NCBI GenBank assembly: GCA_019637175.1
Contig: JAHBWD010000001.1
Coordinates: 124,001-188,000 of the forward strand
Direction of reading: 5' to 3'
Origin: Labilithrix sp.
GTDB taxonomy: Bacteria; Myxococcota_A; Polyangia; Polyangiales; Polyangiaceae
DNA length: 64,000 nt
Shown here in pieces: positions 52,514 to 60,804 of this stretch. The stretch's first letter is position 1. Each line of letters starts with the position of its first letter. The notes beneath the pieces were generated by a model, which worked only from the letters and a program-made list of their open reading frames with translations, made no database searches and was not told the origin of the DNA. Position numbers and translations under genes: made by a program.

Positions 52514-53347
52514 ATGATGAAGAGCATTTCGTTCACCGCGCTGGTGCTCTTGGCCGTCGCGTGCGGCGACGGCCTGCCGCCGCCCGTCGACCCTTCGGCC
52601 AAGGGCGTCCCTGCGAAGGGCGCCGAGCGCGGCGCCGTGAAGCACGTCACGAACGTCGAGGTGCCGGTCGCGATCCGCGCGATCGTCGACGCGCCCGATC
52701 GCGACGCCGACGACAAGGCGCTCGACGCCGGGCGCAAGCCGGCCGAGCTCCTCGCCTTCGCGGGCGTCCAGCCGGGGATGAAGGTCGCCGACATCGCCGC
52801 CGGCCGCGGCTACACGAGCGAGCTGCTCGCGCGCGCGGTCGGGCCGAGCGGCGTCGTCTACGGGCACAACACGGCCTGGATCGTCGAAAAGTTCGCCGAT
52901 CCCGCGTGGAGCGCGCGGCTCGCCAAGCCGATCAACAAGAACGTCGTGAAGGTGACGCGCGAGCTCGACGATCCGCTCCCGCCCGAGGCCAAAGACCTCG
53001 ACGCGGTCTTCATGGTGCTCGTCTATCACGACACCTACTGGTTCGAAGGCGTCGACCGCGCCAAGATGAACGCGGCGATCATGCGCGCGCTCAAGCCCGG
53101 CGGGCAGTACGTCGTCGTCGACCACAGCGGTCGCGCGGGCACGGGCGCGAGCGAGGTCAAGACGATCCATCGCATCGAAGAGAGCGCTCTCGAGAAGGAC
53201 ATCCTCGCCGCGGGCTTCGAGCTCGCGGCCGACGCGAGCTTCCTCCGCAGCCCCGCCGACACCCGCGACTGGAACGCCGCTCCGTTCGCCGCCGGCCAGA
53301 AGCGAGGGACGAGCGATCGCTTCGTCCTCTCCTTCGTCAAACCCTGA
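52514..53347 (+). CDS. Exported class I methyltransferase-like lipoprotein
   Basis: A 277-residue protein with a lipoprotein signal (VLLAVAC, Cys at 17), so it acts outside the cytoplasm. The mature part is a SAM-methyltransferase fold: PGMKVADIAAGRGYTSELLA is motif I, DAVFMVLVYHDTYW and LKPGGQYVVVDH are later blocks. An exported SAM-dependent enzyme is hard to reconcile with SAM being cytoplasmic, yet this family of predicted periplasmic methyltransferases recurs in proteobacteria. Either it has lost activity, or it binds another ligand. Its stop is followed by the convergent DUF2867-like gene. Confidence 0.78.
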   Translation: MMKSISFTALVLLAVACGDGLPPPVDPSAKGVPAKGAERGAVKHVTNVEVPVAIRAIVDAPDRDADDKALDAGRKPAELLAFAGVQPGMKVADIAAGRGYTSELLARAVGPSGVVYGHNTAWIVEKFADPAWSARLAKPINKNVVKVTRELDDPLPPEAKDLDAVFMVLVYHDTYWFEGVDRAKMNAAIMRALKPGGQYVVVDHSGRAGTGASEVKTIHRIEESALEKDILAAGFELAADASFLRSPADTRDWNAAPFAAGQKRGTSDRFVLSFVKP

Positions 53348-53358
53348 CGTACCGCGTC

Positions 53359-53910
53359 TCAGGCGGGCGCGTGCTCGAGCGCGCTGCGCATCATCGCAGG
53401 CACGACGAGGCCGTGGACTGGGCGCACCGGGAGGAAGTAGGCGCGCCCCAGCACGTCGTGGAAGCGGACGACCGTGCTCACGGTCACGAACGCGACGTCG
53501 CTCTCGGGCTCACGCTCGTAGAGGAGCGACACACGGAAGTCGAGGTGCCGGTCGTCTTCACCGAGCAGGATCTCGTCGTCGGTTCGATCGATCACGCGGA
53601 AGATCCCCGCGCGCGCGCCCGGCGCGATGTCGCCGCTCGGCGGGAGCGTGGAGGGCGCCGCGCTCGACTTCTTGAGGCCGAAGAGCCCGACGACGGCGTC
53701 ACGCGTTCGCATCGCTGCGGCGATCCACGGCGGCGGCTTTCGGAGGAACGCGTGCGCGAAGGCGTCGACGCTCGCGATGCGCGTCGCGTCGACCTTCACG
53801 CGGAACGCGTCTGCGTGATCCATGAAGGGCAGCGCCGAGACGAGCGATCTCATCGGCACTTCGACTTGTTCGATTGGACTGCTCCGCGCGACGTGCATCC
53901 GTTCCCCCAC
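53359..53910 (-). CDS. DUF2867-like protein
   Basis: A 183-residue cytoplasmic protein. The blocks DHADAFRVKVDATRIASVDAFAHAFL, FRVIDRTDDEILLGEDDRHLDFRVSLL and the ending VRFHDVLGRAYFLPVRPVHGLVVPAMMR are the conserved parts of DUF2867 proteins, a START-like family of unknown function with a consensus RxYfxxI/VxPfHxxi motif at the C-terminus. The start could instead be an internal Met at 53853. It converges on the methyltransferase-like gene. Confidence 0.78.
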   Translation of the reverse strand: MGERMHVARSSPIEQVEVPMRSLVSALPFMDHADAFRVKVDATRIASVDAFAHAFLRKPPPWIAAAMRTRDAVVGLFGLKKSSAAPSTLPPSGDIAPGARAGIFRVIDRTDDEILLGEDDRHLDFRVSLLYEREPESDVAFVTVSTVVRFHDVLGRAYFLPVRPVHGLVVPAMMRSALEHAPA

Positions 53911-54086
53911 CGTGGTCCTCGGGCTTCGAGGCGGCTTGGAACGTAGGCGTCGAAGGGGGCGGGAGCAAGGCCTTCGGCTGCGATTTGGCGCCGCGAATCC
54001 CCAGCAATTTCGAGCTTGAAGCCGACGCGGTCGAGGTCTCTAGGCCGCACGTGGAAGAGCTGCGACGCTCGAGCGTTGGATCCCTG

Positions 54087-55244
54087 ATGGCCGAGCCCCT
54101 CGATCGACACGCCTTCCTCTACGCCGCCCCGGAGGCCGCCTCGCGCGCTCTCCCCACGCACGCGGCGGCCCGCGTCAAGCGCGCGCGCGCCGCGATGCTG
54201 TTCGGCGTGGCGATCGCGTGCTTCATCGTCGCGTTCGTCGCGATCGCGGTCACCGGCGTCACGGCGATCGGCACCGTGCTCTTCGGCGCGTCGGCGATCA
54301 TCGCGCTCGCCGGCGCCGGTCACGCGGTGGTGGGCCTCGTCGAGGGCGTCTCCGCGTCCGCGGGCGCGAAGAGCGCCGGCGCCGCCGTCGGCCTCGCGGT
54401 GATCAACGCGGGCATGACGCTGCTCGGCGCCGCGAGCGCGCTGCTCTCCACGATGACGTTCACGCGCGGGCGCCAGATCCGGAGCGCAGGTCGGATCCTG
54501 CTGCCTCCCGTCGCGCGCGGCAGCGCGTGGACGGACGTCGCGATGGATCCGATCGCCGTCGACGACGCGGCGCGCGACGCGCTCGCGACGCAGTGGCGAG
54601 AGAACGGACGCACCGAGCACGCGTCGGTCGCCGCGTTCGCGCGCCTCACGCTCGACTTGATGGCGCTCGGCGCCCCTCCGGATCTCGTCGCGGCCGCGAA
54701 CCGCGACGCGCTCGACGAGATCCGCCACGCCGAGCTCTGCTTCGCGCTCGCGCGCGCGATCGACGGGCGCGTCGAGAGCCCGGGCGCGTTCCCCGAGGCC
54801 GCGCGCGCGCGAGCGCTCTCCCGATCGCGCACGATCGCGCTCGCCGAGCTCGCGGTCGACTCGCTCGTCGACGGCGCGCTCCACGAAGGCGTGTCGGCGC
54901 GCATCGTCGCGAGGCTCGCGCGTCGCTGCGAAGAGCCTCGGATCCGCGCGATCCTCAAGGAGATCGCCGCCGACGAAGGACGCCACGCGCGTCACGGCTG
55001 GGACGTCGTGCGCTGGTGCCTCGCGGAGGGCGGCCAGCCCGTCGCGCGCGCGCTCGCCGGCGCGGTGCGCGCGCTGCCGTCGCGGATGACGTCGCCGTTG
55101 CCCGAAGCGGCGCGAAGCGGCGCGTGGGAGCGCTGGGGAATCATGGGCCAGGCGCTCGAGGCGGAGGAATTCGGGTCGGCGCGCGCCGAGATCGTCCGGC
55201 GCGTCGCCGCGGCATGCGCGGGCGTCGCGCCGCGCGCGGCCTGA
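54087..55244 (+). CDS. Membrane-anchored ferritin-like di-iron protein
   Basis: A 385-residue protein. Two to three hydrophobic segments lie between 35 and 125 (AMLFGVAIACFIVAFVAIAV and IGTVLFGASAIIALAGAGHAVVGLV). Residues 165-330 form a ferritin-like four-helix domain: TEHASVAAFARL, DEIRHAELCFALA, LAELAVDSLVDGALHEG and KEIAADEGRHARHGW supply two E-x-x-H pairs and further Glu, as in di-iron proteins. I chose the ATG at 54087; the longer frame upstream is not protein-like. Membrane-fixed ferritin-like proteins may store iron or detoxify peroxide at the membrane. Function not known. Confidence 0.78.
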   Translation: MAEPLDRHAFLYAAPEAASRALPTHAAARVKRARAAMLFGVAIACFIVAFVAIAVTGVTAIGTVLFGASAIIALAGAGHAVVGLVEGVSASAGAKSAGAAVGLAVINAGMTLLGAASALLSTMTFTRGRQIRSAGRILLPPVARGSAWTDVAMDPIAVDDAARDALATQWRENGRTEHASVAAFARLTLDLMALGAPPDLVAAANRDALDEIRHAELCFALARAIDGRVESPGAFPEAARARALSRSRTIALAELAVDSLVDGALHEGVSARIVARLARRCEEPRIRAILKEIAADEGRHARHGWDVVRWCLAEGGQPVARALAGAVRALPSRMTSPLPEAARSGAWERWGIMGQALEAEEFGSARAEIVRRVAAACAGVAPRAA

Positions 55245-56336
55245 TCAGCGCGCAGGGACGATGACCGGGCCCGTCTTCACGATCTCGAAGTCGGAGCCCT
55301 TCACGCCGCCGAGCGCGCGGTTGATCGGCCCGATGTCGGGCGCCCAAGCCTCGCTCGTCTCGCCGCTGATGTACCAGTTGGATCCGTTGTCGGCGAGGAG
55401 GAGCCCGTACTTCTTCATCGCGGTCGTGATGATCTTCGCGGGGCCGGTGAACCCGGCGTCGTCGAAGCTCGCCTTGAGGCGGACGCGCAGGCCCATCGGC
55501 GGGAGCGTCGGATCGTCGGCGCCGGCGGCGTGCGTCGCCGGATGGATGTAGGCCTGCCGCGTCCGCTGCATCGTGAAGCGGATCGCGTGGGTGATCTCTC
55601 CGCGCTCGATCTCCTCGCGTCGCACGAGGCCGGCCATGACGGGGAGGCCCGCCGCGTCGGCCGACGTCCATCCCTCGGTGCGTAGCGCGTTCGTGTCGAG
55701 CTTCCAGATCGCGGCGCTGCTCGCGGTGAAGCCGCCGCCCTGCGGATTCTGCGCGTTGTAGAGCTCGTAGAGCACGCAGCGATCGGGCGCGCCGTCGGTC
55801 GCGAGGAAGAGGATGTGACGATCGGTGTTCGCGGCCGCGCCGGTGCCGCCCTCGATCTTCGCGTCGAGCGGGATGGGATAGCAGAAGTCGCCGCCGCCGC
55901 TGGGGCAGGGGAGCTTGTCGCTCTCGCGCGGCCCGTACGTCGTGTTCCACGTGATGGGCACGGGCGCGGCCGCCTTGCCGACCGTGATCGGGATGCCGTA
56001 GTTGTCCGTCTCGGTTCCCCAATCGGCGTGCATGCCGCGATCGAGCGCCATGCTCGGCATCACGCTCGTCATCAGATCCGCGTCGACCGGCAGCGCCGAG
56101 ACGTCGACGTTCCACGGGTTGTCGTTGGGGAAGACGCGGCAGCCCGCGTGCATCGTGCCCGGGCCGGGCGCCGCAGTCGATCCGCTGCTTCCGCTCGATC
56201 CGCTGCTTCCGCTGCTTCCGCTCGACCCGCTGCTTCCGCTCGAACCGTCGCCGCCGCTCGACGCGGACGGGCTCGTCGCGCCTCCGTTGCACGCTGCGCA
56301 CACGACGAGGACGACGATCGATGCCCACCCACGCAT
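55245..56336 (-). CDS. Exported lipoprotein with Gly-Ser repeat linker
   Basis: A 363-residue protein. Signal peptide IVVLVVCAACNGG gives a lipidated Cys at about 16. Residues 20-50 are a Gly-Ser-Ser repeat linker encoded by 9-base tandem repeats. The rest (about 55-363) is a single globular region: GCRVFPNDNPWNVDVSALPVD, NTDRHILFLATDG, RCVLYELYNAQN, GEITHAIRFTMQRTRQAYIHPATH and LLLADNGSNWYISGE. These blocks recur in a bacterial and fungal secreted family I cannot name. I prefer the ATG at 56336 for its fit to the signal peptide. It converges on the ferritin-like gene with no gap. Confidence 0.72.
   Translation of the reverse strand: MRGWASIVVLVVCAACNGGATSPSASSGGDGSSGSSGSSGSSGSSGSSGSSGSTAAPGPGTMHAGCRVFPNDNPWNVDVSALPVDADLMTSVMPSMALDRGMHADWGTETDNYGIPITVGKAAAPVPITWNTTYGPRESDKLPCPSGGGDFCYPIPLDAKIEGGTGAAANTDRHILFLATDGAPDRCVLYELYNAQNPQGGGFTASSAAIWKLDTNALRTEGWTSADAAGLPVMAGLVRREEIERGEITHAIRFTMQRTRQAYIHPATHAAGADDPTLPPMGLRVRLKASFDDAGFTGPAKIITTAMKKYGLLLADNGSNWYISGETSEAWAPDIGPINRALGGVKGSDFEIVKTGPVIVPAR
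56179..56243 (-). repeat. Tandem 9-base repeat encoding a Gly-Ser linker
   Basis: Repeats of CCGCTGCTT and close variants encode the Gly-Ser-Ser linker of the lipoprotein on the minus strand. Copy number may vary between strains, changing the linker length. Confidence 0.75.
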
Positions 56337-56363
56337 GGCCCACCTCACCACGCGATCGTAGCT

Positions 56364-56369
56364 TAGTCT
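56364..56369 (+). promoter_or_regulatory. Candidate -10 element (TAGTCT)
   Basis: TAGTCT ends 10 bases before the ATG at 56380 in the 43-base divergent gap to the lipoprotein gene. Confidence 0.35.
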
Positions 56370-56379
56370 GTCGAGCCTC

Positions 56380-57207
56380 ATGCCCCTCGCGCACGCCGTC
56401 GTCACCGCTCCCTCGTCGAACCCGACGCGGAGCATGCTCTATCTCCACGGGATCCTCGGATCGGGGGCGAACTGGCGGACGTTCGCGAAGCAGATCTGCC
56501 AGGCGCGCCCCGACTGGGGCGCGGTGCTCGTCGATCTGCGCCTCCACGGCGAGTCGCAGCCGGGCGAGGGCGTGAACATCTCACCGCCGCACACGATCGC
56601 CCACGCGGCGAACGACGTGGCCGATCTCGTCGCCGGGCTCTCGACGCCGGCGCGCGGCCTCCTCGCGCACAGCTTCGGCGGCAAGGTGGCGCTCGAGCTC
56701 GTGCGCCAGATGCCTGGCGCGTTCGAGCAGGTCTTCGTCATCGACGCGTCGCCGAGCGCGCGGCCGGACGCGCGCGGCTCGGAGTCGACGCGCCACATCG
56801 TCGAGCTCCTCGAAGGGCTGCCGCCGGAGTTTCCCGATCGCAACGCGTTCACGCGCTGGATCGAGGAGCGCGGCGTGAGCCGGCCGGTGGCGATGTGGCT
56901 CGCGATGAACGTGCGCCCGATCCCGAACACCGATCGCTTCGTCTTCCGCATCGACGTCGCGAGCGTGCGCGAGATGCTCGACGACTACTTCCGGATCGAT
57001 CTTTGGGACGTGCTCGAGCACCCACGCGGCGCGACGCAGACGCACTTCGTCGTCGGCGGCAAGTCGACGGTGCTCGACGCCGCCGACGTCGAGCGCGCGC
57101 GGCGATGCCCGCAGACGACGGTCGACGTGATCCCCGAGGCAGGCCACTGGGTCCACGTCGACGCGCCGGACGCGCTGCGCGAGATCGTCTTGCGCTACCT
57201 CGCTTAG
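56380..57207 (+). CDS. Alpha/beta hydrolase
   Basis: A 275-residue hydrolase. LYLHGILGSGANWRTFA is the oxyanion region, LLAHSFGGKVALEL carries the nucleophile in the GHSFGG-like elbow (here AHSFGG), and GHWVHVDAPDALRE contains the catalytic His near the C-terminus. The acidic residue is probably in FVVGGKSTVLDAADVE. It resembles ABHD11/YbfF-type esterases that open with xLHGlxGsxxNW. No signal peptide. Its stop overlaps by 4 bases with the convergent acidic protein gene at 57204. Confidence 0.88.
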   Translation: MPLAHAVVTAPSSNPTRSMLYLHGILGSGANWRTFAKQICQARPDWGAVLVDLRLHGESQPGEGVNISPPHTIAHAANDVADLVAGLSTPARGLLAHSFGGKVALELVRQMPGAFEQVFVIDASPSARPDARGSESTRHIVELLEGLPPEFPDRNAFTRWIEERGVSRPVAMWLAMNVRPIPNTDRFVFRIDVASVREMLDDYFRIDLWDVLEHPRGATQTHFVVGGKSTVLDAADVERARRCPQTTVDVIPEAGHWVHVDAPDALREIVLRYLA

Positions 57208-57881
57208 GCGTCGGAGCCTTCGTCGGCCTCGTCCTCGTCTTCCTCTTCCTCGTCGTCACCGGCTTCGCGCGCGGCGGGCTCGCCCGCCTTGGGCGTGAAG
57301 ACGACGCGGCCGTCGCCGTTCGTGTCGGCGAGCGCCTTGGGCATCGCGGCGTACTCCGCGGGCACGTCGCCGATCTCCTTGCCTCGCTCGAGGGCGCCGA
57401 GCTCCTGCGCGACCCACACGTCGAACGGGACGAACCCGCCGATCTTCGCGACGCCTTCGTCCCACGAGAGCTGGAGGACGGGATACTCGCCCGCGTCGTC
57501 GGGCGTGCCCACGTAGAGGACGGCCGGCCGCGAGATCTCTCCGCCGAAGTACACGACCTCTTCGGACATCATGTCGTAGGCCTCCTGAAAAGCGTGAACG
57601 GCCTCCTCGCCGAACGCCTCCTCGACGGCCTCGTCGAGCGACATGCTCTCGATCTCGCCTTCCTCGTCGTCGTAGTCGACGCCGATCCACTCGGCGTCGG
57701 TCGTGAAGAGCTCCTTCATGCCGGCGGAGATCGGCTCGCCGTTGGGGAGCACCATCTTGCGCGCCAGCGAAGACGGCAGTGGCTCGGGCGCGTCGATGAT
57801 GCCGTTCGCGCTCGCCGACGCCATTGCCTTCTTCACGAGCTTCGCGCCGCGAAGCGGACCTGAATCTTTCTTGGATGCCAT
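57204..57881 (-). CDS. Acidic hypothetical protein
   Basis: A 225-residue protein of unknown function. The middle (about 60-190) has a mixed alpha/beta look: DAEWIGVDYDDEEGEIESMSLDEAVEEAFGEEAVHAFQ, and FGGEISRPAVLYVGTPDDAGEYPVLQLSWDEG, of the kind seen in SMI1/KNR4-like immunity proteins, although I cannot confirm the family. The C-terminus is almost entirely Glu and Asp. The N-terminus is basic. Convergent with the hydrolase gene. No partner toxin is adjacent. Confidence 0.62.
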   Translation of the reverse strand: MASKKDSGPLRGAKLVKKAMASASANGIIDAPEPLPSSLARKMVLPNGEPISAGMKELFTTDAEWIGVDYDDEEGEIESMSLDEAVEEAFGEEAVHAFQEAYDMMSEEVVYFGGEISRPAVLYVGTPDDAGEYPVLQLSWDEGVAKIGGFVPFDVWVAQELGALERGKEIGDVPAEYAAMPKALADTNGDGRVVFTPKAGEPAAREAGDDEEEEDEDEADEGSDA

Positions 57882-57916
57882 GGGTGCGAAGGCAATGCGA
57901 CGGCTGGCGCGCGGCG

Positions 57917-58609
57917 TCAACGAGGCGCGGCGACGCCCTCGCATCCGACGAGGCCACGATCGAAGCAGTGCGTCTTCATGCACGCGCTCGTGCGTTCGCG
58001 CCCCTTCTCCGTCATGCCGGCGAGGAGCTGCTTGCACTCGACGGGCGACGGCGCGATGGGTGAAGCTCCGCACTTTTGCGCGATCGCCTGACAGGTCGAG
58101 ACGACCACGGAGCTGCCCGCGTCCGCGCCGTTCGCGCTCTCCGGCTCGGGGCACGCGTTCGTGAGCGCGAGGTGCCCGCAGAGGTTCACGCGGACGGGAT
58201 CGCATCGCTGCGCGGCCGTGAGCTTGGTGAGGCACTCGACCGCCGCTTGCGCGACCTTGGGCTTGAACGCCTGTTTGAACTCGTTGCAGCGCGTGTGGGC
58301 GAAGCTTCCGCATCCGCCTTCGAAGGTCGGAAAGCCCGGGGGCGGGCAGTCTCCCGGCGATCCGGTCGTGTCGTCGCACGCGGGCGCCGCCGGCGCGGGC
58401 GGAGGAGGCGGCGCCGCGTCGGCGGTCTCGACCGCGGCGACGGGCTTCGGCGGCTCGGGCGCGACCGGGGGCGCCGTCGGCTCCGGCGCGCGGCCTCGCC
58501 ACTTGTCGATCGCGGGGAAGAGGCGCTTCTCCGCCGAGACGTATCCGCCCACGGCTCCGATCGAGAGCGTGCTCACGAGCATGAGGAACGAGCCGCGATC
58601 GATGTGCAT
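57917..58609 (-). CDS. Membrane-anchored Cys-rich hypothetical protein
   Basis: A 230-residue exported protein with one N-terminal hydrophobic segment (FLMLVSTLSIGAVGGYV) and a Pro/Ala-rich linker (40-75). The rest contains about ten Cys (ACDDTTGSPGDC, GGCGSFAHTRC, ECLTKLTAAQRC, NLCGHLALTNAC, STCQAIAQKC, ECKQLL, ACMKTHC, GCEG), evenly spaced in helical segments, suggesting a disulfide-stabilised helical domain. The family is not known to me. It lies 15 bases after the lipoprotein gene on the same strand. Confidence 0.65.
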   Translation of the reverse strand: MHIDRGSFLMLVSTLSIGAVGGYVSAEKRLFPAIDKWRGRAPEPTAPPVAPEPPKPVAAVETADAAPPPPPAPAAPACDDTTGSPGDCPPPGFPTFEGGCGSFAHTRCNEFKQAFKPKVAQAAVECLTKLTAAQRCDPVRVNLCGHLALTNACPEPESANGADAGSSVVVSTCQAIAQKCGASPIAPSPVECKQLLAGMTEKGRERTSACMKTHCFDRGLVGCEGVAAPR

Positions 58610-58618
58610 CGCCCCGCG

Positions 58619-58624
58619 ATGATA
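58619..58624 (-). promoter_or_regulatory. Candidate -10 element (TATCAT)
   Basis: On the minus strand TATCAT ends 9 bases before the ATG at 58609; it lies over the stop of the preceding lipoprotein gene. Confidence 0.35.
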
Positions 58625-59170
58625 TCAGGGCGCGTTCGCGATCATCACCAGCGTATTGGCGAAGTCCTCGAGGCCCGCCGCCGTCTCGAGGGGCGGCGTC
58701 GTGCAGCCCGAGCGCGCGCCTGCGTACTGCTCGGTGCGGCCGTCCGTCGTTTCGATCGCGACCGTCAGCGCGCCTGCATCTTCGCGACATCGCTCTCCCG
58801 GCGCGATCGAGAGCCTCGCGTACGACGCCTCGACGCGGGCCCGCGCCTTCGGCTCGAGCGATCCGCGAGAGATCGTGAGCGGCGTGTCGGCCGCGGGCCT
58901 CCCGGCGGCGGTCGGGAGGCAGAGACCGTAAGCCCACTCACCCTTCGCGAGATCGACGCTCATCGTGTACGCGACGCCGCCGCAAAGCTTCGCGATCGCC
59001 GCGCGCTGCTCGAGCGCGATCGTCACCACGCGCGCGAGGGGAGGGAGCCGACGGCCGGCGGCGGCCTCGGGCGCGCTCGGCGGCGGGCTCGTCGTGGCGG
59101 GCGCCACCGGCACCGGCGGCGCCGCACATCCGCCGGCGACGAGGAGAAGCCCCGCGAGAACGCGATTCAT
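58625..59170 (-). CDS. Hypothetical lipoprotein
   Basis: A 181-residue exported lipoprotein (LLLVAGGCAA, Cys at about 15). A Pro-rich linker is followed by one globular part: VVTIALEQRAAIAKLCGGVAYTMSVDLAKGEWAYGLC, then SYARLSIAPGERCREDAGALTVAIETTDGRTEQY. Four Cys could form two disulfides. I do not recognise the family. Divergent from the gene at 59267. Confidence 0.62.
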   Translation of the reverse strand: MNRVLAGLLLVAGGCAAPPVPVAPATTSPPPSAPEAAAGRRLPPLARVVTIALEQRAAIAKLCGGVAYTMSVDLAKGEWAYGLCLPTAAGRPAADTPLTISRGSLEPKARARVEASYARLSIAPGERCREDAGALTVAIETTDGRTEQYAGARSGCTTPPLETAAGLEDFANTLVMIANAP

Positions 59171-59176
59171 TTCCGA

Positions 59177-59182
59177 ATCTTA
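59177..59182 (-). promoter_or_regulatory. Candidate -10 element (TAAGAT)
   Basis: On the minus strand TAAGAT ends 6 bases before the ATG at 59170, allowing a leaderless transcript. Confidence 0.35.
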
Positions 59183-59266
59183 CACGACCGCGATCGCGGG
59201 AGAGCCTCGATTTGCAGGGCGATCCGCTGGCTCGCGACCCGGTGCGTGCTAGACCGCCGCTCAACC

Positions 59267-59782
59267 ATGGCCACTCGGTATGCGTCTCTCGGCCGGTGCG
59301 CCGAGCTTCCCGAGCGCGACGTGATCGCCGCGCTCGTCTCCCGCGAAGAGTGCGCTTCGCTCGTCGATCGCATCGCGACGATGGAGCCGCCGCGGGCCGT
59401 TCGCGCGCTGCTCGCGCTCGTCAGGCGCATGGCGACGCCGGCCTGCACCTGGCTCGAGGGCGATCTCGTGGTCGAGCTCTTCGAGGACGAGCGCGGCACG
59501 ACCGCGCGCATCCTGTCGGATCAGGTCGGCCTCCGCGAGCGGATCCTCCCCGCGGTCGTGCTCGGCGTGTCGCTCGCCGACATCGCCGCGACGATCGACA
59601 AGCGTCGTGAGGTCGGCGCCGTGTTCCGCGTCGAGCCGGTGTCGGCTCGCTGCCTTCTCCTCCTCTCGTGGGAGGAAGAAGAGGCCGCATCCACCGGCTT
59701 CGACATCTCCGAGACTTCGCTCTCGATGACGTGGTCGCCGACGGTCGACGACGTCGACGCGGGCTGGGACGAGCCGTCCTAG
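59267..59782 (+). CDS. Hypothetical protein
   Basis: A 171-residue soluble protein with no recognised domain. The first 60 residues are helical (ELPERDVIAALVSREECASLVDRIATMEP), the centre is a strand-rich part (LEGDLVVELFEDERGTTARIL), and the end is acidic with Asp, Glu and Trp (TWSPTVDDVDAGWDEPS). No signal peptide. The ATG at 59267 was chosen as the only Met before the conserved-looking part. It converges on the cNMP-PilZ gene. Confidence 0.58.
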   Translation: MATRYASLGRCAELPERDVIAALVSREECASLVDRIATMEPPRAVRALLALVRRMATPACTWLEGDLVVELFEDERGTTARILSDQVGLRERILPAVVLGVSLADIAATIDKRREVGAVFRVEPVSARCLLLLSWEEEEAASTGFDISETSLSMTWSPTVDDVDAGWDEPS

Positions 59783-59801
59783 CCCGAGCCTCGCGGATCC
59801 G

Positions 59802-60668
59802 TCAGACGACGTAGTCGAGGAGCTGAAGGCGCGTCATGTAGTCGTCGAGCTTCGCCTTGAAGTCGTCGACGAGCGTGTCGAGCTTCACCACCACGGCGCC
59901 TTCGCCCTCGCGAACGACGGTGCCGCTCACGAGAATCTCGCTCGTCGGCATCACGAGCACGCCGGCCCAGTAGCTCGGATCGTTCGTGAGATCCTTCGCG
60001 CCGCCCTCGACCTTGAGGTAGCCCTCGCTCAGCTCGAGCACGCGGGCGAAGCGCCCGCTGTCGAGGCGCACCGACGACGCGAAGCCCGCCGGGGGCGTCA
60101 CGCGGTAGTTCGCGCGGCGGTTGTTGTCGATGAGCGCGTCGAGCGTTTCGAAGAGCGGCTTCGACGTCTCGTTCTCGGGCGCGGCGAGGACGGTCTCGCG
60201 CATCTGCTTCATCGCCTTCTGCGTGCGAATGATGTTCGAGCGCATCTCGTCGAGGCGGCGGCGATCGCGGCGGACCTTGTCGCTCACGAGGCCGAGGAGG
60301 TTCTTGTAGAAGGCGAAGCCGATGTCGCCGTTCGCGTCGAAGAAGCCGAGCAGATCGCCGACGGGGATCGAGAGCATCGCGACGTCGGTCGTCGCCGTCG
60401 CCGTGGTGCTGCGCGGGATGCCGGTGAGCGCGCCGAGCTCACCGACCGGCGTGACGCCGCGGAGCTCGAAGCGCGTCGTGGGCGACTCTTCGATCGTGAC
60501 CGTGCCCTCGATGAGGAGCTCGAAGTGCGTCGCGAGATCGCCGACCTTGAAGAGGGACGTGCCGGCCGCGTGCTTCACGGGCTGCAGAGCCGCGACGAGC
60601 TGATCGAGGCGGGCCTCGGCGATCCCCTGAAACAGCGGCAGCGCCTGAAGTGACTGAGTAATGGACAC
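59802..60668 (-). CDS. Cyclic-nucleotide-binding domain fused to a PilZ-like domain
   Basis: A 288-residue cytoplasmic protein. Residues 5-125 form a cNMP-binding beta-roll (LPLFQGIAEARLDQLVAAL, GTSLFKVGD, FELLIEGTVTI, GELGALTGIPRSTTATA). The phosphate cassette has Arg in IPRSTT. A helical linker (125-183) leads to a PilZ-like end: NNRRANYRV at 183-190 is the RxxxR-type c-di-GMP-binding signature, followed by strands to 285. If both halves bind, the protein would link two nucleotide signals. The GTG at 60668 has a perfect GAGGAGG ribosome binding site 7 bases upstream; this decides the start. Confidence 0.78.
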   Translation of the reverse strand: MSITQSLQALPLFQGIAEARLDQLVAALQPVKHAAGTSLFKVGDLATHFELLIEGTVTIEESPTTRFELRGVTPVGELGALTGIPRSTTATATTDVAMLSIPVGDLLGFFDANGDIGFAFYKNLLGLVSDKVRRDRRRLDEMRSNIIRTQKAMKQMRETVLAAPENETSKPLFETLDALIDNNRRANYRVTPPAGFASSVRLDSGRFARVLELSEGYLKVEGGAKDLTNDPSYWAGVLVMPTSEILVSGTVVREGEGAVVVKLDTLVDDFKAKLDDYMTRLQLLDYVV

Positions 60669-60804
60669 GGTACAACCTCCTCGTCGCGGCAGTTCGCGCC
60701 GCGTACCGTAGTCAGGTTCTCGGGCGCGACAAGGGCTACGTGCGGGCTCCGCGCGATTGCGCGGTTCGTGCCGCACGGCGTCAGGGGACTCGCAGCGAGC
60801 GCGA

